64,000 nt of DNA from Sphingopyxis sp. CCNWLW2. Lineage in GTDB: Bacteria; Pseudomonadota; Alphaproteobacteria; Sphingomonadales; Sphingomonadaceae. The notes beneath the pieces were generated by a model that did not search any database, was not told the origin of the DNA, and was given only the letters and a program-made list of their open reading frames with translations. The DNA is taken from the NCBI RefSeq assembly GCF_037095755.1, contig NZ_JBAWKJ010000001.1, forward strand, positions 1,305,001 through 1,369,000. Direction: 5' to 3'. Of this stretch, positions 44,408-54,500 are shown piece by piece. A program made the translations under genes and the position numbers. Position 1 is the first letter of the stretch. Each line of letters begins with the position of its first letter.

Positions 44408-44445
44408 GATGCCCCGGCCCCCACAGCCGGGGCATCATCTTTTTT
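44408..44445 (+). terminator. Rho-independent terminator of fliC
   Basis: GATGCCCCGGC (44408-44418) and GCCGGGGCATC (44426-44436) form an 11-bp stem with a 7-base loop, followed by ATC and a run of six T (44440-44445). It is 56 bases after the fliC stop. Confidence 0.9.
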
Positions 44446-44470
44446 GTCTGTTCGGCATGGCCGAACAGGG

Positions 44471-44552
44471 ACGGCACCAGCCCGCTCCCCCTCCCGGCCT
44501 CCCTAGGTTACTATCGTTGGGGAGGCCGGGAGGGGGAGCGGGCTGGTGCCGT
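44471..44552. repeat. Long inverted repeat, copy 2
   Basis: Perfect 33-base arms (44471-44503 and 44520-44552) flank a 16-base loop. It is the same element as at 29631 with three compensated arm changes. It again stands between convergent genes, here fliC and dnaE2. Confidence 0.85.
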
Positions 44553-44574
44553 TGCCGACGTCAGTCGGCCGCAT

Positions 44575-47500
44575 CTAATGAAAATCCCGCGACTTGGGCA
44601 GGATGCGGACGTCGCGCGGATGGCCATGTTTCGCCGCATAGCCGCGCGGCAGCTGCGGGTGTTTGACCTCGTCGGCGCGGCAGACGTCGGGGTCGAAGCG
44701 CCGATCGCTGCCCAGTGTATCGAGCATCGCGGTGCGATCGACGATGCGCGTCGCCATCAGGTGGATGACCCCTTCCTTGCTCCGCTGCACCTCGCCCTCG
44801 GCGAGCATCAGCCGCGACGCCATGACGGCGCGGCGATAGCGTTCGAAATGCCGCGCCCAGAGCAGGATATTGACGATCCCGCCCTCGTCCTCGAGCGTGA
44901 TGAAGATCGCATTGCCCTTGCCGGGACGCTGGCGGATCAGCACGACGCCAGCGGTGCGCACGATCGACCCGTTCTTCGCCGCCGCGACCTCAGCCGCGCT
45001 CAACACGCCCTCGCGCTCGAAATCGCGGCGCAGGAACGCCATCGGATGCCCTTTGAGCGACAGCCGCATCGTCTGATAATCGGTGAGCACATGCTCGACC
45101 ATCGGCGTCGGCGGCAGCTTGGCATCCTCCTCGGCACCGAGCTCGTCGGTTTCGGCCGCGCCGAACAGCGGCAGCACCCCTTGCCGGACGCGCCGTGCGT
45201 CCCATAGTGCCGGCCGCCGTTCGAGGCCCATCGAGCGGCACGCATCGGCCTCGGCGAGCAGGCGCAGCGCGCGCGACGGCAGGTTCGCGCGGCGCGCGAG
45301 CTCCTCGACCGAGGCGAAGGGCGTCGTGCGCGCGTCGGCAATCTGCGTCGCCCATTCCTCGCGAAACCCGTCGACCTGCCGCAAGCCGAGCCGGAGCGCG
45401 AGGCTGCCGTCGTCCTTCCGCTCGAGGCTGTTGTCCCAATGGCTGTCATTCACATCGACCTCGCGCACCTCGACCCCATGCTCGCGCGCATCGCGCACGA
45501 GCTGTGCCGGGGCATAGAAACCCATCGGCTGTGAGTTGAGGATGCCGCACGCGAAGACCACGGGGTGATAATGCTTGATCCACGACGAGACATAGACGAG
45601 CCGCGCAAAGGATTGGGCGTGGCTTTCGGGAAAGCCGTAGCTGCCGAAACCCTCGATCTGCTTGAAACAACGCTCGGCGAAGTCCTGCTTGTAGCCCCGC
45701 GCGACCATGCCGCCGATCATCTTCTCGCGGAAATTCTCGATCGTGCCGACGTTGCGGAAGGTCGCCATCGCGCGGCGCAGGCCGTTGGCTTCTTCGGGGG
45801 TGAAATCGGCTGCCACCATGGCCAGCTTCATCGCCTGTTCCTGAAACAGGGGAACGCCGAAGGTTTTACCCAGAACGTCATGCAATTCGTCCGGCGGGTG
45901 TGGTGGCGACGGCTCGGGAAACTCGACCGGCTCTTCCTTGTTCCGGCGGCGTAAATAAGGGTGGACCATATCGCCCTCGATCGGGCCGGGGCGAACGATC
46001 GCGACCTGCACGACCAGATCGTAGAAAATCTCCGGGCGCAGCCGTGGCAGCATGTTGATCTGCGCCCGGCTTTCGACCTGGAACACGCCGATGCTGTCGC
46101 CTTTTTGCAGCATGCCGTAAACCTCGGGATCGTCGCAATCGATGTCGACTTCGAGTGTGTGATTGCCGAGGTCATGTTCGCGCATCAGGTCGAAACATTT
46201 GCGGATGCAGGTGAGCATGCCGAGCGCGAGCACATCGACCTTCATCAATCCCAGCGCGTCGATATCGTCCTTGTCCCATTCGATGAAGGTGCGATCCTCC
46301 ATCGCGGCATTGTGGATCGGCACCAATTCGTCGAGCCGCCCTTCGGTCAATACGAAGCCACCGACATGCTGCGACAGGTGTCGCGGGGCTTTCAGCAACT
46401 CGCCCACAAAGCGGTGCAGCCGTTCGATCTCACCATTGTGCTGATTGAGTCCCGCCTCGACCAATCGTTCGACCGGCACCTCGTCGCCCCAGCTTCCCCA
46501 ACTCGTGTCTGCTAGGCGTGCGGTGACATCTTCGCTGAATCCCAGCGCCTTGCCGACCTCACGGATCGTGCTGCGCGGTCGATAGTGGATCACCGTTGCA
46601 GCTATGGCAGCGCGGTCGCGGCCATAGCGGTCATAGATATGCTGGATCACCTCCTCGCGCCGTTCGTGCTCGAAATCGACATCGATATCCGGAGGCTCGT
46701 CGCGCTCGGCGGATACGAAGCGCGAGAAAAGAAGATCGTGCTTCATCGGATCGACCGAGGTGACGCCGAGCAGGAAGCAGACGATCGAATTGGCGGCCGA
46801 ACCGCGCCCCTGACACAGGATCGGGGGGTTTTGCGCACGCGCGAAGCGGACGAGATCATAGACCGTCAGGAAATAATAAACATAATCCCGCCTGCGAATC
46901 AGCCGGAGTTCGTTGCCGATAAGCTTCCTGACCTTGGGGGGCAGGGGCGTGCCGTAGCGGTTCTCCGCCGCTGTCTTCACCAGATGATGCAGATAGGGAA
47001 ATGGCTTCCAGCCGGGCGGCACCGGTTCGTGCGGATATTCGTAGCGCAGGTCTTCAAGATCGAAGTGAATGCGAGCGAGCAGCTTCGTGCTTTGCTCGAT
47101 CGCCTTGGGATAGCCATCGAACAACCGCTTCATTTCAGCAGGCGACTTCAGGTGGCGTTCGCCATTGGCGCGGAGCAGCTTGCCCGCTTTCAGCACCGTC
47201 GTTCCTTCGCGGATGCAGGAGATGATGTCGTGGAGTGGACGCTGCCCTATGGTCGCGTAAAGTGCGTCGTTGGTCGCGAGCAGCGGGATCCCCGTCGCTG
47301 CCGATAAGCGCTGCAGTTTCGCCAGCTGGCGCGCATCCGCGCCAGATTGCGGCATCGTTGCGGCCAGCCACACCGATTTCGGCCTTGCGCCTTTAAGGGT
47401 GTGGAGCAGTTCCTCGTCGCCCTCCATCGCGATCAGCAGCAAGTCTTCGCAATGGTCGAGCAAGTCCTGGAGGCTGAGAATGCAGTCGCCCTTCTGTGCT

Positions 47501-47853
47501 TGCAGATTTCCCAACGAAAGAAGGCGCGTCAGCCGTCCCCAGCCGTGGCGGCTGACGGGATAAGCGACGATATCAGGTGTGCCGTCGGCAAAGACGAGCC
47601 GCGCTCCGACCACTAGCCGGAAGCCCTCCACCATCTCGGGCTTCTTCACCTGTTGTTCTTTCAGGAACGCCCACGCCCGCACCACCCCCGCGACGCTGTT
47701 GCGGTCGGCGATACCGATGCCTTTCATGCCGAGGTTGATCGCCTCCGCAACCATTTCGGCGGGATGCGATGCGCCGCGCAGGAAGCTGTAGTTGGTCGCG
47801 GCGACCAGTTCGGCGAAGCTGGTCTCGGGGCCGGTTTCGGGCGCCTCGTTCAT
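44575..47853 (-). CDS. dnaE2: Error-prone DNA polymerase DnaE2 (ImuC)
   Basis: This 1092-aa C-family polymerase alpha subunit copies across damaged bases as part of the ImuABC mutasome. An N-terminal PHP domain (SFAELVAATNYSFLRGASHP) is followed by the palm with the catalytic PDIDVDFEHERR block and a YVSSWIKHYHPVVFACGILN finger region. The C-terminus has an OB fold. The company of imuA and imuB, and its slightly short length, tell it from the replicative DnaE. ATG 47853 overlaps the imuB end by 4 bases. Confidence 0.94.
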   Translation of the reverse strand: MNEAPETGPETSFAELVAATNYSFLRGASHPAEMVAEAINLGMKGIGIADRNSVAGVVRAWAFLKEQQVKKPEMVEGFRLVVGARLVFADGTPDIVAYPVSRHGWGRLTRLLSLGNLQAQKGDCILSLQDLLDHCEDLLLIAMEGDEELLHTLKGARPKSVWLAATMPQSGADARQLAKLQRLSAATGIPLLATNDALYATIGQRPLHDIISCIREGTTVLKAGKLLRANGERHLKSPAEMKRLFDGYPKAIEQSTKLLARIHFDLEDLRYEYPHEPVPPGWKPFPYLHHLVKTAAENRYGTPLPPKVRKLIGNELRLIRRRDYVYYFLTVYDLVRFARAQNPPILCQGRGSAANSIVCFLLGVTSVDPMKHDLLFSRFVSAERDEPPDIDVDFEHERREEVIQHIYDRYGRDRAAIAATVIHYRPRSTIREVGKALGFSEDVTARLADTSWGSWGDEVPVERLVEAGLNQHNGEIERLHRFVGELLKAPRHLSQHVGGFVLTEGRLDELVPIHNAAMEDRTFIEWDKDDIDALGLMKVDVLALGMLTCIRKCFDLMREHDLGNHTLEVDIDCDDPEVYGMLQKGDSIGVFQVESRAQINMLPRLRPEIFYDLVVQVAIVRPGPIEGDMVHPYLRRRNKEEPVEFPEPSPPHPPDELHDVLGKTFGVPLFQEQAMKLAMVAADFTPEEANGLRRAMATFRNVGTIENFREKMIGGMVARGYKQDFAERCFKQIEGFGSYGFPESHAQSFARLVYVSSWIKHYHPVVFACGILNSQPMGFYAPAQLVRDAREHGVEVREVDVNDSHWDNSLERKDDGSLALRLGLRQVDGFREEWATQIADARTTPFASVEELARRANLPSRALRLLAEADACRSMGLERRPALWDARRVRQGVLPLFGAAETDELGAEEDAKLPPTPMVEHVLTDYQTMRLSLKGHPMAFLRRDFEREGVLSAAEVAAAKNGSIVRTAGVVLIRQRPGKGNAIFITLEDEGGIVNILLWARHFERYRRAVMASRLMLAEGEVQRSKEGVIHLMATRIVDRTAMLDTLGSDRRFDPDVCRADEVKHPQLPRGYAAKHGHPRDVRILPKSRDFH

Positions 47854-49388
47854 GCGAAGACCCCGTGAATATACCAGCGCGGGTCGGGCTTTTCGTCGTA
47901 GAGGCCGTGGCGGAAGAGCCAGAAGCGGCGGCCCTGCGCATCTTCGACGCGGTAATAATCGCGCGTCAGCCCGCCATTGTCGCGGCGGCGCCACCATTCG
48001 GCGGCGATACGCTCGGGGCCTTCGTAGCGGCGCACCGCGTGCGCCTGCCGGCGCCAGCGGAACTGGTGCGGCGGGCCGTCAGGCACCTCGGCGATTACCT
48101 CGATCGGCTGCGGCGGGTCGAAGAGGTGGAAGGGGCGCGTCGGCGGCTCGCCCGGTTCGGGCGCCTGCCAGGGCAAAGGCACCGGCGCGTCGGCCGCCGG
48201 CAGTTCGAGCTGCGCCTGTTCGGGGATATGCGTATCGGCGGGGCGCAGCCGGCGGACGCGTCCGCGCCCGAGCCGCGTCGCGAGACGGTCGGCGAGCTCG
48301 TCGATTGCGGCGTCCTTCACCGCGCCGCCCTCGAGTTTGAGCTGGCTCGCGCCGAGCGCCTCGAGCCGCGGCACCGCGAGGCGGATCATGTCGAAACCGA
48401 AGCCGGGGTCGAGCGGGTCGGCGAGGCTGTCCATGCGCTCGGCGAACAGGCGCATGACGAGGCCGGTGTCGCGCGTCGGATGGGCGGTTTCGATCGCGAT
48501 GCTGCGCGCGAGGCCATCGCTGCGAAAGAAGGTGGCGCGGAAATGGCGGCCGCCCTTGCCGCGTTCGCCAAGCGCCTCGATCGCTTCGCCGGTGAGTTCG
48601 GCCAGCACTTTGGTGGCGTGTGCCGTGCTGCCGAGCGGCTCGGCGAAGCGGCGTTCGGCGACCACGGGGGGCAGCGCGATGCGCGGGGCGAGCGGGCTCG
48701 GCGCATCGCCGAGCAGGCGGCGCAGCGCCATCGCGGCGTCGGCGCCGAAGCGCGCGGCGATATTCGCCATCGGGCGGCTCGCGAGGTCGCCGATCGTCTT
48801 GAGGCCCGCGCGGACGAGCGCGGTCGTCGCCTCGGCTTCGAGTTCGAGCGCGGCGACGGGCAGGCGGCGGATCGCCTGCGCCTCGTCGGGGGCAGGACGC
48901 GTCTGGTAACGTGCGAGCGCGCGTGCGGCATCGGCGGTCGGGCCGAGCGCGTGGCGCAAGGTCATGCCGAGCCGCGCAAGGCGCCTTTCAACATCGCGCA
49001 CGAGCTCCGCCTCGCCGCCGTACAGATGTTCGGCGCCCGCGATGTCGAGGATCAACCCGTCGGGCGCGTCGAGCGCGACGAGCGGCGAGTAGCGCGCGCA
49101 GCCCTGTGCGAGGCGGTCGAGCCAGTCCTGGTCGAGCACGGGGTCGTGCGGAACGACGGTAAGCTCGCCGATCTGCGCGCGCGCATCGGCGAGCGGCATG
49201 CCGGGGCGTAATCCGACGGCCAGCGCCGCGGCATCGACGCTGGAAAGGCGCATCGCGCCGCGCTGCTTCTCGGCGAAGACGAGCGGAGCGTCAGGCGGCA
49301 TCGGCGCCGTGCGAAGCCATCGCTCGGCGGGCAGGAAGGGGAAGAAGAGCGCCAGATAGCGCCGGGTCCCCGAAGCATTTTTCGTCAT
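47850..49388 (-). CDS. imuB: ImuB, Y-family polymerase-like mutasome protein
   Basis: This is a 512-aa Y-family homologue that acts as scaffold of the ImuA-ImuB-DnaE2 complex and docks it on the beta clamp. It starts RRYLALFFPFLPAERWLR, the usual ImuB N-terminus, and the fold is DinB-like. A QLELP segment near residue 390-400 could be the clamp-binding motif. It overlaps imuA by 98 bases, since its conserved N-terminal strand is encoded inside the 3' end of imuA in another frame. ImuB proteins usually lack the catalytic acids of true polymerases; I did not verify this here. Confidence 0.9.
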   Translation of the reverse strand: MTKNASGTRRYLALFFPFLPAERWLRTAPMPPDAPLVFAEKQRGAMRLSSVDAAALAVGLRPGMPLADARAQIGELTVVPHDPVLDQDWLDRLAQGCARYSPLVALDAPDGLILDIAGAEHLYGGEAELVRDVERRLARLGMTLRHALGPTADAARALARYQTRPAPDEAQAIRRLPVAALELEAEATTALVRAGLKTIGDLASRPMANIAARFGADAAMALRRLLGDAPSPLAPRIALPPVVAERRFAEPLGSTAHATKVLAELTGEAIEALGERGKGGRHFRATFFRSDGLARSIAIETAHPTRDTGLVMRLFAERMDSLADPLDPGFGFDMIRLAVPRLEALGASQLKLEGGAVKDAAIDELADRLATRLGRGRVRRLRPADTHIPEQAQLELPAADAPVPLPWQAPEPGEPPTRPFHLFDPPQPIEVIAEVPDGPPHQFRWRRQAHAVRRYEGPERIAAEWWRRRDNGGLTRDYYRVEDAQGRRFWLFRHGLYDEKPDPRWYIHGVFA

Positions 49389-50082
49389 GGTTCCAGTCCA
49401 GTCGCCAGCGGGCGGGCGCAGCGCCGCCGCGCCAGCGCAGCAATTCGAGGTCGAAGGCGGGCGCGCCGGGGGCGTTCGCTTCGAGCGCGTGCGAGGCGGC
49501 AGCGGCGACGCTCCAGCGCGTCTCAGCGACGCTCGGCGCCGGTACGGCATTGAGGCGGAGCATCAGCAACGTGGTGCCCGCATCACGCGCGCCGAGCGCG
49601 AGGCGGCGGCCGGCGGTGAGATCGAGCAGCGGGAATTTGCCCCAGCTTTCGACGATCACCGCCGCCGATCCCGCACAGCGGATCGCATCGTTCGCGCAGG
49701 CGAGCAGCATCTTCGGATCGGCGGTCTCGACGAGCAAAAGCCGGTCGGGGTCGCCGCCGAGTTCGGCGATGCCGGGCGCATAGATATGACCCGTGCGTTT
49801 GCCGGCATCGCTCGTGCGCAGCCAGATCAGCGGCGCCTTGCCGGGTGTGCGCAGCGCGATCAGCGCGGCGAAGGCGGCGGCGCTCGTTGCGTCGAGCGCG
49901 TCGGTGGCGAAAAATTCATGGGTGCGCCCGATCGCGAGGCCGCCGCCGAGCGCAGCGTCGAAGGACGCGTGTCCGCTCGCCAGCCAGCCCTCGGCCCGGC
50001 GGCTTTCGAAACCGCCATTGGCGGCCAGCCGGGCGATGCGTTTCCGCAGCCCGGCGAGTATGGGAGACGACTCGCGCATCAT
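49291..50082 (-). CDS. imuA: ImuA, RecA-like mutasome protein
   Basis: This is a 263-aa protein with a RecA-like fold but a modified nucleotide site (FDAALGGGLAIGRTHEFFA). First gene of the SOS mutagenesis operon. The LexA box GTTC-N7-GTTC begins only 2 bases before its ATG, on the coding-strand view overlapping the AGGA ribosome site. An adjacent in-frame ATG (50079) is equally usable. Confidence 0.9.
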   Translation of the reverse strand: MMRESSPILAGLRKRIARLAANGGFESRRAEGWLASGHASFDAALGGGLAIGRTHEFFATDALDATSAAAFAALIALRTPGKAPLIWLRTSDAGKRTGHIYAPGIAELGGDPDRLLLVETADPKMLLACANDAIRCAGSAAVIVESWGKFPLLDLTAGRRLALGARDAGTTLLMLRLNAVPAPSVAETRWSVAAAASHALEANAPGAPAFDLELLRWRGGAAPARWRLDWNHDEKCFGDPALSGALLPLPARRAMASHGADAA

Positions 50083-50084
50083 TT

Positions 50085-50099
50085 GTTCCTGATATGTTC
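50085..50099. promoter_or_regulatory. LexA (SOS) box before imuA
   Basis: GTTCCTGATATGTTC is the alphaproteobacterial LexA direct repeat GTTC-N7-GTTC with no mismatch. It lies directly before the imuA start, so bound LexA would cover the start site of the transcript. Confidence 0.85.
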
Positions 50100-50156
50100 T
50101 ATTAGCGCTTTCGGGGCCGCGCTTGTCAAGATGAGTCAGGAAATGGTGCGGTTAGG

Positions 50157-51560
50157 TTAGCGCGCGCCTGTTTCGCTCCCCGCGCTGCTGTCACCGCCCA
50201 GTGTGCGGAACAGCGCGATTCGCATCTGGGTGAGCAGCAATTGCGTCCCGACCTCGCTCCGCCGCGCCGTATAGAGGCTGCGCTGCGCATCGAGGCTGGA
50301 GAGGAAGCTGTCGACGCCGCCCTTGTATCGCGCGTCGGCGAGCGCCGCGGTGTCGGTCGCGGCTTCGGTGTTCGCGGTGGCGGCGCGGACGCGCTCCGAA
50401 ATCGTGCCCTGCACCGCGAGCGCGTCGGCGACTTCGCGGAACGCGGTCTGGATCGCGCCTTCATAGCCCGCGAGCGCGGCGTCGCGCTGCGCTTCGCTGA
50501 CCGCGACCCCTGCACGGCGGCCGCCGGCGTCGAAGATCGTCGCGGTGGCATCGCCGCCCGCCGACCAGTTGAACGATCCGCTGTCGAACAGGCCGGAGAG
50601 CGCATTGCTGGCAAAGCCGAGCAGCCCGGTGAGCGAGATCGACGGGAAAAGTCGCGCGCGCGCGACGCCGATGTCGGCATTGGCGGCGCGCAGGCCATAT
50701 TCGGCCTCGATCACATCGGGGCGGCGGAGCAGGATTTCGGAGCTGACCCCGGCGGGCAGCGACACGATCGCGGGCGTCACTTCGGTCAGGCTCGCGGGGA
50801 GCAGCGCGCGGTCGACATCGCTGCCGACGAGCAGGCGGATCAGATTTTCGTCCTGCGCGAGCGCGGTCCTTTGCTGCGCGATCGAATCCTCGGCGGTCGC
50901 GAGAATCTGTTCGGCCTGGCGGAGATCGGTGCGCGGCGCGACGCCGCCATCGAGCCGCGCCCTGGTCAGCCGCACGCTTTCGCGCGCATTGGCGGCGGTG
51001 TCCTCGGCGATTTTCAGCAGGTCGCGGTCGGCGCCATAGGCCGCCCACGCATCGGCGAGACCCGCGATCAGCGCGAGGCGCACGGTGCGCGACGCCGCCT
51101 CGGTGCCGAGCGCGCGGTTACGGTCGGCCTCGGTCGCGTTGGCGAGCTTGCCGAACAGGTCGAGTTCGAAGGCGGTGATGCCGCCGCGCAGCGAGAAATC
51201 GCCGCTGCCGTTTCCGGCGCCGTTGTCCGAATAGCCCGCGCCGGCGCTCACCCCGAGCTCGGGGAATTGCCCCGACCGGGTGACGCGCACCTGCGCGCGC
51301 GCCGCGGCGACATTGGCGTAAGCGACGCGGAGGTCGCGATTGTTCGCGAGCGCCTGATCAGTCAGCGATTGCAGCCGCGGGTCGGTGAAGACGCTTTTGT
51401 ACGAGAGGATCGGCAGCGCCGACTCACTTGCAAGCAGATAGGCGTCGCCGGCGGGCCAGCTTTGCGGCACTGGCGGCGTCGGCAGCACCGTTTTCGGCGC
51501 GAGCGAGCAGCCTGCGAGCGCCAGCGTGCTCGCGAGCAGGAAGGCGCGGGCGCCGATCAT
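50157..51560 (-). CDS. RND efflux outer-membrane factor (lipoprotein)
   Basis: This is a 467-aa outer-membrane channel of the NodT/OprM family. The signal sequence ends LALAGC with the lipobox cysteine, so it is a lipoprotein. Two OEP repeats carry long helices (YANVAAARAQVRVTRSGQFP, and ADIGVARARLFPSISLTGLL). It is the last gene of the MFP-pump-OMF operon and overlaps the pump stop by 4 bases. Substrate specificity cannot be read. Confidence 0.92.
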   Translation of the reverse strand: MIGARAFLLASTLALAGCSLAPKTVLPTPPVPQSWPAGDAYLLASESALPILSYKSVFTDPRLQSLTDQALANNRDLRVAYANVAAARAQVRVTRSGQFPELGVSAGAGYSDNGAGNGSGDFSLRGGITAFELDLFGKLANATEADRNRALGTEAASRTVRLALIAGLADAWAAYGADRDLLKIAEDTAANARESVRLTRARLDGGVAPRTDLRQAEQILATAEDSIAQQRTALAQDENLIRLLVGSDVDRALLPASLTEVTPAIVSLPAGVSSEILLRRPDVIEAEYGLRAANADIGVARARLFPSISLTGLLGFASNALSGLFDSGSFNWSAGGDATATIFDAGGRRAGVAVSEAQRDAALAGYEGAIQTAFREVADALAVQGTISERVRAATANTEAATDTAALADARYKGGVDSFLSSLDAQRSLYTARRSEVGTQLLLTQMRIALFRTLGGDSSAGSETGAR

Positions 51561-54500
51561 GCCGGCACCTCCGCCGGGTCCGTATCTCCGCCCTTGTTCT
51601 TGCCGAACCGCGCCCGCGCCGCCGCAAGGCCGTCGCGCACGCCGCGGCGGACGAGCACGAAGAAGAGCGGGATGAAGAAGATCGCGAGGAAGGCCGCGGT
51701 GAGCATCCCGCCGATCACCGAGGTGCCGATCGCGACGCGGCTGTTTGCGCCCGCACCGGTCGCGATCGCGAGCGGCAGCACGCCGAAGATGAAGGCGAAG
51801 CTCGTCATCAAAATCGGGCGCAGGCGGATGCGCGCCGCGGCGATTGCCGCCTCGATCACGCGCTTGCCCTTGCGCTCTTCCTGTTCGGCGAACTCGATCA
51901 TCAGGATCGCGTTTTTTGCGGCGAGCCCCATCGTCGTGAGCAGCCCGATCTGGAGATAGACGTCATTTTCCAGCCCGCGCAGATTGACGGCAAAGATCGC
52001 GCCGATCAGCCCGAGCGGAATGACCAGGATCACCGCGAGCGGGATCGACCAGCTTTCGTAAAGCGCCGCGAGGCAGAGGAAGACGACGAGCAAGGACAGG
52101 CCATAGAGCAAGGGCGCCTGCCCCGAGGAGAGGCGTTCCTGATAGGAGGAGCCCGACCAGGCGACGCTGGTGCCGGGGATTTCGCCCGCCATCCGCTCCA
52201 TCTCGTCCATCGCCTCGCCCGAACTGGTGCCCGGCGCAGGCTGGCCCGAGATTTCGAACGCGGGCACGCCCTGGAAGCGCGAGCTGCTGCTCGGCGTCGT
52301 CGACCAGCCGGTCTTGGCAAAGGCGGAGAAGGGCGACATTTCGCCGTCGGCCGAACGCACATACCATTGGCCAAGGTCTTCTGGGCGCGCGCGATAGGGG
52401 GCGTCGCCCTGGACATAGACGCGCTTGACGCGGCCCTTGTCGATGAAGTCGTTGACATAGCGCCCGCCCCACGCGGTCGCGAGGGTCGAATTCACATCGG
52501 CATTGTCGATGCCATATGCCGTCAGCCGCTGCGTATCGACGTCGATCTTCAGTGTCGCGACATCGGGCAGGTCGGACAGGCGCACCGAGGTCAGCTTGGG
52601 GTTCGCGTTCGCCGCGGCGAGCAATTTTTCGCGCGCTTCGGCGAATTCGGCGCGGCTCATCCCGCTGCGGTTCTGGAACTGCATCGTGAAGCCCGACGAA
52701 TCGCCGAGTCCGCGCACCGCGCCGGGGACGAGTGCGAAAACCTGAGCATCGCGAAGGCCGCTCAAGGCTTTGCGCGCGCGCTCGGCGATCGCATCGGCGG
52801 TATTTTCCTGGCCCGGCCGGTCGTCCCAATGGGTGAGGTTGACGAAGCCCTGCCCGGTGTTCTGGCCCGCCGCTGCACCGCCGCCGCCGCCCGCGATCAG
52901 GAACAAGGCCTGCACATTGGCCTTTTCCGCGGTCATCATATATTTTTCGATTTCATCGCGCACTTCGAGCGTGCGCGCCTGCGTCGCGCCGGCGGGCAGG
53001 CGGAACTGCACCGAAACGCGCCCCTGATCCTCATTGGGCAGGAAGCCGCTGGGCAGGCGCAGGAACAGGACGACGAGCAGGGCGAGCAGCACGGCGTAGA
53101 TGCCGAGGAACAGCCATTTGCGGTCGACGACCTTGGTGACGCTGCCGACATAGCGGTCGACCGAGCGGTCGAAGCGCGTGTTGAAGCCGTTCTTCGCGCG
53201 TTCAAGGAAGGCATGGACGCGCGGGAAGCGCCCCCCGTTGGTGGCCGCGTCGCCGTGTGCCTTGGGCTTGAGCAAGGTTGAGGTCAGCGCGGGGCTGAGG
53301 ATCAAGGCGACGAGCACCGACAGCGCCATCGCCGAAACGATGGTGACCGAGAATTGGCGATAGATCACGCCGGTCGATCCGCCGAAGAAGGCCATCGGCA
53401 TGAACACCGCCGACAGTACGAGCGCGATCGCGATCAGCGCGACCTGCAGCTCCTTCATCGACTGGATCGTCGCGTCGCGCGCCGACATGCCCGGATTTTC
53501 TTCCATCAACCGCTCGACATTCTCGACTACGACGATCGCGTCGTCGACGAGCAGGCCGATTGCGAGCGTCAGCCCGAACAGCGTCAGCGTGTTGATGCTG
53601 AACCCCAGCATATAGAAGATCGCGAAGGTGCCGAGCAGCACGACGGGCACCGCGATGGCGGGGATCAGCACCGCGCGCCAGCTCTGCAGGAAGACGAACA
53701 TCACGAGGATGACGAGCAGGATCGCCTCGAACAGCGATTTCTGGACCTCGCTGACCGATAGTTTGATGAAGGCGGTCGAATCATTGGCGTAGCTGTAGGT
53801 CAGCCCGTCGGGGAAATCGGCGGCGAGCTCCTCCATCCGCGCCTTGACCCGGTCGGCGGTTTCGAGCGCGTCGGATCCCGGCGACAGCGAAATCGACATG
53901 CCCGCGCCCGGATGGCCGTTGATCCGGCTGACGACGGCATAGCTTTCGGCGCCGATCTCGACGCGCGCGACATCCTTGATGCGCACCGTCGATCCGTCGG
54001 GCAGCGTCTTCAGCACGATATTCTCGAACTCGGGGACGGTCTGCATTCGCGACTGCGCGGTGACCGTCGCGTTGAGCATCTGTCCCTGCGGCGCGGGCAG
54101 GCCGCCGACGTCGCCCGCCGCGACCTCGCTGTTCTGCGCGGTGATCGCCGAAATCACGTCGCTCGGCATCAGCGATACCGCGGCGAGCCGCTGCGGATTG
54201 AGCCAGATGCGCATCGCGTGCGGCGCGCCGAAGATATTGACCTCGCCGACCCCTTCGACGCGCGACAGCGGATCCTGGATGTTCGACGCCATATAGTCGG
54301 AGACGTCCTGGTTCACGCGCGTGTTCGTCTCGTCATAGACGCCGACGAGCAGCAGCGTGTCCGAGTTCGACTTGGTGACGCGCACGCCCTGTTGCTGGAC
54401 CTGTTGCGGCAGGCGCGAGACCGCCGATGCGATCTTGTTCTGGACCTGCACTTGCGCGATGTCGGGATCGGTACCCTTTTCGAAGATCGCGGTGATATTC

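Noticed and set aside
44575..47853. Replicative DNA polymerase III alpha (dnaE)
   Set aside because: Operon with imuA and imuB, a LexA box and a shorter length mark it as DnaE2.
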